Source of the DNA: Salvia splendens | Lineage: Eukaryota > Streptophyta > Magnoliopsida > Lamiales > Lamiaceae | Direction: 5' to 3' | NCBI RefSeq assembly: GCF_004379255.2 | Contig: NC_056034.1 | Location: 5,024,501-5,088,500, forward strand | DNA length: 64,000 nucleotides | Part shown: in pieces, positions 42,573 through 53,327 of the stretch | Layout of the letters: each line of letters starts with the position of its first letter | Numbering within the stretch: position 1 is the first letter of the stretch | Translations under genes and position numbers: made by a program | The notes under the pieces: generated by a model | Seen by the model: the letters and a program-made list of their open reading frames with translations, nothing else | What the model was told of the DNA's origin: nothing | Databases searched by the model: none

Positions 42573-45054
42573 CTATGTATTCCTTGTAAAGTTAATGAAC
42601 TTGTAGTAAGACTTCTCTGCAATCTCCATTCGATTTCTGAACATCTCCCACTCTTTTTGACACCTCTCTCTCACTTACACCGACGACAGCAGACAAGTTC
42701 AAGATATATTATCAAAGTCGAGTAACGTATTATGATAAATCAAGGAGTTCAGATTTCATTTATATACAAGCCAGGCATGATTAATGTACGTACCCCTTGC
42801 CACGAAGCCTTTCCGTCTTCTGCTTGGCCCTACCAACAAAGAAAATACGCAAGAGAAAGTCGTGTCCATAATCTCATGAACTGTCATCACTCTTTGTATA
42901 TACCTGGTTTCCCAGTGAAGGAACTGTTTGATAGACGATCCACTGAGCATCTACCACTCCGATTCTCTCATGAGCAGGCTACATTAATCAAAATCTCATC
43001 AGCAAAGCAGAGTACAGTACTAATTGATAATCCAGTTTTTTATCTTTCGAGAGGTAAGAACGTGTGAAGTTTTAAAGGAAAGTGGATGATGCTGACCTCA
43101 ACGCAAAGTCCAGTCCCCATCCATGCACCAAGTCGTTCTGCAATTTTTCGGTTTAGTTTTCTAAAATTTATTGGCCAAGGAGAAGAAAAAGTAATCTGAG
43201 GACTTCTGTGCTTCAAAAGAATAACATTAACTTTAAGAAAATGAAACCTGAATCATATGCCAAACACAGCGCCATGCTTCTCGAGAAAATACAGGAGCCA
43301 TGATTTCTACAAAACTGTATAATGAGGCAGAGTAAAGATCAAATTATAGAAATTATTAGATGAAAGAATAGCAGTAAGGGAAAATACACATTGGAAGAAG
43401 GTACATAGAGAGAAGTTCGTACGCTGCACAGGGCGGCAAATGGAGGTCAGAACACCAACCAGGCTTCTCCTCTGTTACCCTGTACATAAGCATAAGAAAC
43501 GGAACAAGTTATATAAGACTTAAATACCATTTAATATGTATGTATTGCTAGATGGTATACTGGTTTAAGCACAGATTCATCTCCCTACTTGTGAATATCT
43601 TGACCGCCTCTTCTTTTTGTCATCTGCCAAGTCGTACCCCTGTTGGGTTCCGAACCCGGCAGAAACAACATTCAAGTGCAAAAGATAAAACCCCTCATTG
43701 TTTACATGAAAGATTTAAAAATCTTGAGATCACATATCTTACTTATCATATCACATTCCTTTGTTAACTATGATTCTGTCCATAATAAATTATATTCCAT
43801 GTTCAAGACCCGATTACCAAACAGCCCATATCTCACTTTATCTTATTTTTTTCCCGATTAAAACGTGTGTTTTTCTGGAGTTAAAGAATTAATTATAGCC
43901 ATTCGATTAACCTTATCACCAGCAAAATATCAGATTGTGTTCATATAAGGCAACAGCTAACAGCCTTAGTATTTGTGTTTGCTATTTTGGGCACCATTGG
44001 TATGGGAATTTTAATATAAAAGTCCACACCTTCTTATTTTTCTCTTTGCAGTCAGACAACCTTTACAAACTTCTCCTAACAATTAGAAACTACGTCGCGC
44101 ATTCAACAGCCATTCAAATTTGTGGCTGCACTTACAAATAATCTAAAGCAGCATGATGCAGTAAACAATGACTTATGGTAAGTGCTTGCCTCACTAGGTT
44201 TTCCCCAAAGCCTCCGTAGATAAAAATATGATTCAGATGCAACAATACCCGGAAGCAACATTTCTGCACCTTTTGGATTTGATGGAACCCAAATCTGAAT
44301 CATAACAAAATTAGAGGGCAGATTAAACATAATTATTCCATTGGAGATAAGATGATACATTTTATAAGTTTTGAAGTGCCTTACAAGGATGTACACACAT
44401 AGAAAAAGAGAGATGAGGGAAGCTCCAAGCATGCATCATTTTCAGCAAGATTATTGGTATTCGGTTGAACTTTACAAAGGCTTCTAACAAAAAAGAATGA
44501 ACTTTCCCCCCGATCTCCCTCCATTCTTGGAAAAACTATCGAGAACCATATAGAACGGAATGATGCCTAATGGTTCATAAGAATAACAGGATATTTTCGA
44601 CCAGCCTAAAGCCCTAACTGCTGTTCAGCTTTCACATTTTCCCATTTTTGTTATGACAAGTCCATAGTATTTAGTACTAGTTGTATTCCACATGAAAGGA
44701 AACCAGGTTCATCATGTTAGCAAGAGAACACAAACCTTTGAGACATCCGTCGTAACTTGATTTCTGGAAGAGCTACTCGTACTTGCAGTATCTTGTGTAG
44801 AGTTAGCTGTACTTTTGTCCCCAATTATTACAAAGTAATGAATAAGGGCGGCAGTGATATTTAGCTGAAAAAATAGAAAGGAACAATTAAGGCATGCAAC
44901 AAACTTATTCGCATTCAAAGTATAAGGAAATAATTCTTGTACCTGTGTTAAAGAGAGTGATGGAAATGACACTCCTATGAAGAAGCCAAACATCATCCCG
45001 ACAGCAATGGTAACAAGCACCCTCATAATCTCATTTGGCTTTTTAGGCAATGTG
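42573..45054 (-). pseudogene. DUF707 gene with central exons missing
   Basis: Exon-like segments on the minus strand: 45054-44943 (membrane anchor IMRVLVTIAVGMMFGFFIGV), 44864-44736, 44294-44195 (IWVPSNPKGAEMLLPGIVAS, YLRRLWGKP), 43479-43423 (VTEEKPGWCSDLHLPPCAA), 43314-43248 (FVEIMAPVFSREAWRCVWHM), 43137-43097 (NDLVHGWGLDFAL), 42978-42904 (PAHERIGVVDAQWIVYQ), 42829-42790 and 42673-42573, ending YKFINFTRNT. They match the ends of DUF707 proteins (annotated as lysine-ketoglutarate reductase trans-splicing related; probably Golgi glycosyltransferase-like). About 130 residues of the family core, including its WDEDLG-type segment, are not found between 44195 and 43479, and the flanking phases do not match. 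A second phase break occurs between 43097 and 42978. A first exon further upstream is likely but not fixed. I therefore call a pseudogene; unusual splicing is the alternative. Confidence 0.7.
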
Positions 45055-45620
45055 CTGAAAGAATGAAAATATGCAATATGTAAATAACGCTGGCAGCATT
45101 CATTAAGCAATCAAAATACACTTACCTGTGTCCAAAATACACTTACCGGTGCAGAAAGGGGAATTGCAGAAAACTTCAACACAAGAAGATGGTGTTAAAT
45201 ATTGCATATTTCTAATTATTTTTTTTGGAATGATAATATTATATTCCTTGCTACACCGCATGTGACATTACTACATCTTTAGAAAACTTCAACACAAGAA
45301 GATGGTGTTAAATATCATGTCATGTTTACCTATATTTGATTTTTAGAAAAATATATACTCCACAAAAGAATAATAAATGCACATGATAACTTAATCATGG
45401 AACGGCTCAGACATGTATTTCTGTATTGAAGCAAATATTTGCTCTTAACGATTTTTGCATGATCAAAAAATTGATTATATGTATGTAGCCATATTCTTGT
45501 CCATGTCAATGAAATATATCGAACATAACATTTCAATACCATTATTCTATACTAAGCCAACTTTTGATACTTTAAATACCTCTCAAATCTTTAGTGGGTT
45601 TCGATGTGAAGAGTCTTGTG
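45055..45620. other. Upstream region of the DUF707 remnant
   Basis: It contains a 21-bp duplicated segment (CAAAATACACTTACC at 45112-45126 and 45133-45147). On the minus strand this yields two consecutive GTAAGTG splice-donor-like sites, probably at the end of an upstream exon. The rest is AT-rich. Confidence 0.4.
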
Positions 45621-46787
45621 CAGGGACGGAGACACCAGCGGCCAAGCCACCGCTCGAGCGGGGGCTTGGCCGGTCCCGGAACCCTACCACCATTGATCAT
45701 CCCCCGCGCCGGCGTGCTGGCGCCCCAGCAGCGAATCCAAAATTTCACAATTGAGTTGTTGCGCGCCGCCCAGAAAGTTGGGGAAGAAAGATGTAGTAAA
45801 TGGGCTTCAACTAATATACTGGGCCTTAACCTTTACTACTACTACTATTTACTATTTTCTATTGAATTTTAATAATAAAATAAGTTCAAAGTTTATTTTA
45901 ATTAAACCCCACATGCCAAGTAGCCGATGAGAAATTCTTTTTCATCAATTTTACTCTCTTCTTTTAATTTACTTTTTTGTACTTCGTATTTTATTATCAA
46001 TTTTTTATGCAAGGGTGGACACTTGTCACCATATTCCCAAATTTAAATTCATCAAGGAGTATAAAGTTTGCCCACACTAAAATTTCAATCTCCTTATCTT
46101 AATATTTTATAGATAAAATTCAAGTACAACACTATAATTAGTTGGCACACAATCTCCGTCGTTCTAATCATCAATTATAAACATTTTATGATTTAAGTTA
46201 ATTTTGATTATATTAAAGAAATAAAATCAAATTTAAAGACAAATAACTAAATTACAACAACTAAAGTTTTGATTCTAATACTTCTGTCTATAGATTTATT
46301 TTGATTCTAATGTATCATTTAAATTAATTTTTTACTCTATCTCTATATAACCCTTAAAAATAAGAATTTTCAAAAAGGCATGAGTTTTAATGTACTATTG
46401 ATAAAATAGTAGAAAAAAGGAAAAATAATTAAATTTTATTTAGTGAATAATATGTCCTATCTCATTAGAAATAAAAAAATTCCTAAAACAAAGGGACATA
46501 CTAAAATAAAATATAGTTTTTATTTTAAAGGTTGGATGAAGTATTTCTTGATATCCATGATCACTTACTTTTGGATTTCAAACAAATATTAGTTCTTCTA
46601 AATTTGATTGTATATTTTTTTTAGTTCGATTTGATTTTTAAAAATTGAATAAAATAATAAATTGAATTATATATATTATAAATTATTTTTTAATATTATT
46701 ATTTTCAATATTTTATTAATATTATTTACTATTGTTATATAATGAAATTTAAGCACCGGCTAATTTGTTTTTCTAGTTCCGTCCCTG
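45621..46787. mobile_element. Non-autonomous hAT element with 8-bp target duplication
   Basis: 1167 bp between perfect GTCTTGTG repeats (45613-45620 and 46788-46795). The inverted ends are CAGGGACGGA and, on the other strand, CAGGGACGGAAC. The left end is GC-rich with AGCGGCCAAGCC / GGCTTGGCCG words; the rest is AT-rich. A worn Stowaway-like segment lies at about 46330-46500. No transposase is encoded. Confidence 0.92.
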
Positions 46788-47070
46788 GTCTTGTGTATTG
46801 GGATGTTTATTGTCCTATTGTGTTTGCTGACTGTCTGGAAATAGGGATATCAATCTATATTCTAAAATTTGTGGGCTAGCCCAAATAACCTAATAATATT
46901 ACAGAGTTAGAGTTGTAGAATATAAAATCGGGCTAGCCCATTCGGACTGCCGGGTTAGCCACACTGGCCTGGTCAGGTTGCGGGTCCACCAATCAGGCTG
47001 TACATTTAAATAAAAAAAATAGGAAAAAAAATTAGGGGATGGATCTGTTTTAAAGCACATCACAATATAG

Positions 47071-47275
47071 TATTGTCTCTGTCCCATTAAATATAAAACA
47101 TTGAAAATCGACACTAGATTTTATGTAATGTTGTTTTGTAAGTTAATGAATAGAAAGTAAAGTAAGAGAGATGAAAAAGTAGAGATAGAATTGTTTCCAT
47201 TTTAAGAAATGTTTCATTCTTAATTGTGGACAGTCCTAAAAGAAAAATCGTTTCAGTTTTAATAGATAGAGGAAA
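47071..47275. mobile_element. Stowaway-type MITE, worn
   Basis: Ends TATTGTCTCTGTCCCATTAAA and (opposite strand) CTCTATCTATTAAAA. The interior AAGTTAATGAATAGAAAGTAAAG is the reverse of the MITE at 32701. Confidence 0.65.
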
Positions 47276-47385
47276 TATATACTAATGAGATACTATGGAC
47301 ACAAAACGCATGAAATCAATTCTTCCTTTATTATTTTTTAAATATCTTTCTTCACATATTTATATTTTTAAATACTAAATTTCTA

Positions 47386-48365
47386 GACTAAAGTCCCAAA
47401 ATGGTCCTTAACATATTGCGTTTTTTGATTTTGGTCCAAAACATTATCTTTTGAATTATTCGGTCCCTCACATTTGAAATCGGATCACATTTGGTCCATT
47501 TTGGACGGTTCCGTCAAATATTTGACGGTTTTAATTACCGGGTCACAAATCCGTTACTAACTTGGGAGAAACTGATTCGTCACTAATCCGTCACAAATAG
47601 TTTTTTTATTATTGTTTAAGTGGAGCTAAAGTGACATTATTACCCTTCTCTTCTATGCATTTTTTTAGTTGTAGAAATTGCATTTGGCAAAATCTAAATC
47701 CAAAATTCGTCAAAAATTCCATAATCAATAGATTCATTCATAAACGAGAGAAAATCGAGTTTTAAAATCAAAACTAAGGAACCTAGAATCGATTTGCTGG
47801 CTCAAATTTGCGCAAACGGAATCCAGATGGAAGAATTGAACCTCTAAAATTGATTCTCAATCCATAATCACAAAAAAATGGAAAACAACAGCGGCCATGG
47901 AGCACGCCGGCTCGGATCTCACTCGGAGAATCGTCACGACAACAAATTAGCGGGTCATCGCCACTACCGCCATGTCGCAAACGACGGCGGCCATAGCGTT
48001 GACGACGGCGAGGGAGACGAGAACTCGAGAGGGGCTTACTACCACAGGGTCGCGGATGGCGGAAGTCATGGTGTGAACGACGGCTGCCATGACGTAGAGA
48101 GCATGAGATTTCAGAGGGGAAGGGGAGAAATGAAATGGAGGATTAGTGACGGAATTTATGACGGATTAGTGACAGATCAGTTTATCTCAGTTAGTGACGG
48201 ATTTGTGACCCGGTAATTAAAACCGTAAAAAATTTGACGGAACCGTCCAAAATGGACCAATTGTGATCCGATTACAAATGCGAGGGACTGAATAATTCAA
48301 AAGATAATGTTTTGGACCAAAATAAAAAAACGCAATATGTTAAGGACCATTTTGGGACTTTAGTC
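47386..48365. mobile_element. Mutator-like element with ~205-bp terminal inverted repeats
   Basis: 980 bp between perfect 9-bp duplications AAATTTCTA (47377-47385 and 48366-48374), the target size of Mutator. The inverted repeats begin GACTAAAGTCCCAAAATGG on both ends and stay about 90% alike for roughly 205 bp. The middle (about 47690-48150) is more GC-rich and includes a 113-codon plus-strand frame (47878-48216). I recognise no protein in it; it may be captured host DNA or chance. Confidence 0.93.
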
Positions 48366-48750
48366 AAATTTCTATAAAATCTAATTAGGAAATTATTGAA
48401 TATAATTGTCATTTATAAAATAAAATTATCATTCTAAAAATTATTTAAAGTTGAATGATAAATATATGCATAGGAGGGGGAGGGCTTAAGCCCCTACCCA
48501 AATTTTTCTTTTTAGTTTTTTCTGTTACCAAAATTTTTTAAAATTCAGAAATTTTATTTCCAACCCTTGCTAAACTAATGTTGTAGTATAAGACTAAATC
48601 ATTATAAATTGTATGGTAAGAAGGGGCTGAACAATCAGTGATCAATAAATAAAAATTGCAGAGGATAGAATAGAACAATGGCTATCGAGATGTGTGGGGG
48701 AGAAGATGACTTGACTAAAAATGTTAACACTAAAACAATTAATATCATTA

Positions 48751-48999
48751 TGCTCCCTCCGTTTTATTTCCATTTTGGGCTGTTACTTAAAAATAGAAAC
48801 TTTAGAATTTTTCTATTTTAGGATATGGACCCCACAATCCACTAACTCTATTTCCACTACTTTTTCTTTTCCTCTCTCTTACTTTACACATTTTTCTTTT
48901 CATCTCTTTTACTTTACCAATCTTTCTCACTTGCTTTACCAATTGTGTATTAAAACTCGTATCGTTTCAAATGTTTCTATTTTTTTAATACAGAGGGAG
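48751..48999. mobile_element. Stowaway-type MITE
   Basis: About 249 bp flanked by TA, ends TGCTCCCTCCGTTTTATTTC and (opposite strand) CTCCCTCTGTATTAAAAA, with a pyrimidine-rich centre. Confidence 0.8.
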
Positions 49000-49504
49000 T
49001 ATTTAAAATTTTCTTGTAAAATGTGTCCAGATGTGGTGCACCTTTGAAAAATGTTAGTAGTTCATTTATTTGGTATTGATATAAAATACTACGTACATTG
49101 CAATAACTTTTTAAAATTGAGTGAACTACGCAAATAGTCTCTGAATTATGCGTTTCATATACAAACAGTGCCTGAACTTTAAAAATATCATGGGTAGTCC
49201 CTGAACTAAGGTGTAATCACATTTATGATACTTTTTCACTATTCATCACTATTTTGCACAAAAAAATGCCCCCAATGCATGATGGGCAATTTTGAACTTT
49301 CATATTTAGGTACTAGATATGATATTTTCTCTATCTTTCTCTGAAGTATTGGATATGATATTTTATTATAGTTTGAGTACCGAAAATGATATTTTTCAAT
49401 TCACTTTTCAATCACTTTATGTTAGATCTTCTTTCTCTCTCTTTCTCTAAAACTTGTAGCTAAATTTAATTTTGATTATGATTTAACAATAATAATAAAA
49501 ATTA

Positions 49505-49716
49505 CCCCCTCCGTCCGAAGATAAGTGAACCAAAACTTTTCGGCACGAGATTTAAGAAAATTGAGTTTTGTTAGTAAATTGGAAAGTGAATAAAGTAAGA
49601 GAGTTAATAAAGTAGAGAAAAAAAGTAAGAGAGAGAATGCCAAAAAAGGAAATGGATCACTTGTCTTGGGACGTCCCAAAAAGGAATGCGAGTCGCTTAT
49701 CTTGGGACGGAGGAAG
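49505..49716. mobile_element. Stowaway-type MITE
   Basis: 212 bp flanked by TA, ends CCCCCTCCGTCCGAAGATAA and (opposite strand) CTTCCTCCGTCCCAAGATAA, a good inverted repeat. Confidence 0.9.
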
Positions 49717-49718
49717 TA

Positions 49719-50684
49719 CAAATTTAAGATTAGTTAAAAATTAAAAATTAAAAATTTAGGGCTAATTAAAAAATAGACTAAACAATTGATATTTTAGAAT
49801 AGGGTCGTCTTCTACTGAGTTTATCACCTTAATCCCAAATTGAGACGGAATATGGAGCCTTTGATCCAAAAATCAAAGGCTAAGATTGAATAAAAAAATG
49901 TCAATAAATAGTAGATAAAATATCAACAAAAGGTTAATATCGTCATTATATTATCATATGATAATTTTCGTGGGTGTTTTTTATATCAACATAGTGTATT
50001 ACAAATATCAACAATATGTCATGAGAATATCAACACAAGTACAAGAAAATATCAACACAATTTTATTGATATTTTATCTACATTATATTGAGATTTTTTT
50101 TGATTTGGTGGGTACATTATATTGAGATTTTGCATACATTATATTGAATTTTTTTTGCATTTGTTGATAAAACCTGCTTATCAACATGTACGAAAATTGA
50201 AATATAATGTATCAAATTTTATCACCCGAACATCGTCGAAACATATGCAATTGAGATCTCGTTGGAATCCTTATAAAATTATCTTTAATTTGATATATTT
50301 TTTGTGAAAAAATAATTTAAATCGAGAGAGTTACGTAAATTTAAAGTTTTAAGATGATTTTAATAAGAGAGAATTGACATTAATACCTTTTAAGTTTATT
50401 TAATAATTTTTTAATTTAAAATATTATCAATGTGACATTATTTCAACCATTAGATCTCCTAATCTAATGACTAAGATTTGATCTTAATTTGTGATTGTTA
50501 ATTAGTTAGCAATTGATCACTCCCCTTTTAGAATATTCTTAGTTGTTATCTTACGTACGTATATTGCACTATTAATAGAGATGGCGATGTCGTGAGAATT
50601 TCACATTTGTACATTTGAATATGGAATATCTCTCCAAAAAATAGTCTCTCTAACTTAAAATTGACTTTTAATTACTTCTTAGAT
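49719..50684. other. AT-rich spacer
   Basis: Contains repeated words ATATCAACA and ACATTATATTGAGATTTT at about 49920-50160. No gene is seen. Confidence 0.5.
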
Positions 50685-50692
50685 GTACAAAC

Positions 50693-51269
50693 TAAGAGGG
50701 ATCGGTATAGTTTACCGTAACGAAACCATCATATCTTATATCTGACCTAAAATTCAATATGAGAAAAAAAACATACATTTACCTTACTATTTGGTATGCC
50801 TCATTTTCGATATGGCGAATTTCAATACCAATATCTGGAGTAACTTATTTTCAGAATGTTGTTCCAAAATTCAGTATATCATACTTTTGCGGTATAACGG
50901 ACGTTCAACATCAATGAAAATTAGAATATTTGGGTTTTCAGAATATTATTTAATTTTTAAAATTTTTAAAATTTTATTATATTTATATTTCACAATAAAA
51001 TTTACTACTATAATTTTAAAAATATATTAAAATATTTTATTTATAATTATATTCATATTTTAGTGTATATGCCGCAAAATCGGTATACACCGTGTTTCTT
51101 AATTTACAGTATATACCAATTTTTTGTATGTCGCGATATAGGAAAATTCATATCGTTACCTTACTGAACCGTATTGAAAATTTTCGGTATTTTTTGGTAT
51201 GATAAGGCCTAAATTTTGATATTTTTTGGTACGATAAGATTGATATTCCAGTATTTTTCCTCACCCCTA
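50693..51269. mobile_element. Non-autonomous hAT element with 8-bp target duplication
   Basis: 577 bp between perfect GTACAAAC repeats (50685-50692 and 51270-51277). The ends are TAAGAGGGATCGG and, on the other strand, TAGGGGTGAGG. Subterminal words GGTAT/ATACC are repeated on both sides. No coding region. Confidence 0.88.
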
Positions 51270-51277
51270 GTACAAAC

Positions 51278-53324
51278 AAACGAGTAATTTGTTTATAGCA
51301 TGTAATATTGAATATTGTTCATGTTGGCTCAGTTACACTAACAATTCAATAGCTAATAATATTCCGACTGCAATATTGTGGATTAGTGGGTACATCATTC
51401 ACGAACAAATCTCAGATCTTGAGTGATATAGATCATTTTTGTCCCCAAATTGTATAGCTCATGCACTAAGTTTGTGAATATGAATGCATCCATAGATTTT
51501 ATTTAGATCTCAGGACCCCTCACGAAATAGTTTCCAATTTCATGGTCCTCACATTTTCTTTGAATCACTGCAACTTTGCATTTTTCTCTTCGAAAATTTC
51601 TGCAGGCATAGTGTTTATTTATATAGTAACTATAGTCCAATTAATTATGGCCTAGAATAATGCTGTGAAAATTTTATACTTAATCAAGCCGTTAAAGTTA
51701 TATGACCCAAGTTATATTTGGAGTAGAAAATATGTTTTAAGCCCAACTTCTTTAGAGTACTACTCTTTTTAAAGGGCCCAAAGACCATAGCTTCGAGCAA
51801 TGTAATTCCACATTATATTGCATGCACCTTATCTTGTCCAGTAATTTTTTTTATATTTTTTTTGTGTTTTCTACATAAAGAATAACATATTATAAACAAA
51901 TATTCTTATCATTAAATATTAATAGTTCCACGAATTTGAATACCAGCTACTATCGATTTGTAACAATTTAAATAATTCGGCTACTATCTCCGGATGCATA
52001 CGTGGATTTATAAAATATAAACATTCAGCATAAAGACATACGAGTATTTTTTTGTTGAAGGGAAAGATTAATTATTGTTAAATGCCAAATAAAAAGGTAT
52101 AAAACGACAAAAAATGAAGTAGTAAGAGATATTTTTGAGGATGATGAATTCATGAAATTTGAATTGAAGAAAAAATGATATGCCAATAATTATACATACA
52201 TATATATATTCCCCTAGTGATGAAGCGTCACCGTCGATTCTCTCGTTGAAATAAAACCCAATTGGAGTAAAATTTAAATCCATCGCAACCTAATCATTTT
52301 AAATTCATTCATTCAATTCAATTTGAATAAATTTAAAATCCAACGGAAACCTAATCATTTTAAATTCATTCATTTAAAATCAATAGCATTAAAGTAGCAG
52401 ACACCATCATAAGTTCATAACAACAACCCACACAAACTATACACACAGTGTTACATATACATATAACATACACGACACATTACTAAAAAATTATTCAATT
52501 ATTTATAGTTGAATATTGTTCATAATAAGTTCCTACGTGTTTATAAAGTATACATAAACTAAATTTTTTCTATTTTGCTGTTAAATAACAGCTAAAGTTC
52601 AACAAAAAGAAAAGGATTCTGAAATACTAGTAGTATTCTGAACTAGTTTTTTTTTTAATTTTTTTATTTATTTGTCAATGCACTCTAAAATACAGACAAG
52701 AAATTTTGAACTGCCGAAATTTGTATCCATTAAATTGAGTCAGTTCACTTGAAATTTTTTAGAAAATTCTTCTAAATTTCAAGTCTCCATCCTTAATATT
52801 CTAAGTTTTGTATATTGAAACATATATAGTTGTTTTCTTCCGACACCCTCTTTGAATTAAATAAGTTTGTAGGCGCATAATTCTTGATTGGTTAAAAGTA
52901 TTAGAGCTTTGACTGCAAATTTGTCATAAATATTGAAATAATTTAAACCAAACTTCTAAGAAGAGAAGTACAAAATCTAGATTATTTAACCATTAGTGGA
53001 GATCGACATAATTTGGATGGCAACAAGCATTTATTAAAATTGTTACATAAATAGATATCGTGATTTAGACGTAGTAATTGATAAACTTATTGTCTGAAGA
53101 AAATAAAACAAGATTTTTTAACCATTAGAAGCATTAATTAAGTTTAGGATTCAGATAAAAAAGTTTAGGACTAACTGAATAATATATATTGAAACCCGTG
53201 TTATGTTTTTTAGCATACCGTGATTGGGACGACTTTTTGCAATCCAATTTACATAGATTTATATCTTTAGTCGTCAAATTCGTTAACCAAGAAAGTTGAC
53301 ACTTTTGCTCTTTCTGTCCTCAAC
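51278..53324. other. AT-rich spacer
   Basis: About 2 kb of AT-rich DNA with no recognisable gene. A ~45-bp direct duplication (CCTAATCATTTTAAATTCATTCATT) occurs at about 52285-52380. Confidence 0.5.
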
Positions 53325-53327
53325 TAA

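Noticed and set aside
47878..48216. 113-codon frame as a host gene
   Set aside because: It lies wholly inside a Mutator-like element and matches no family that I know; kept only as a possible captured fragment.
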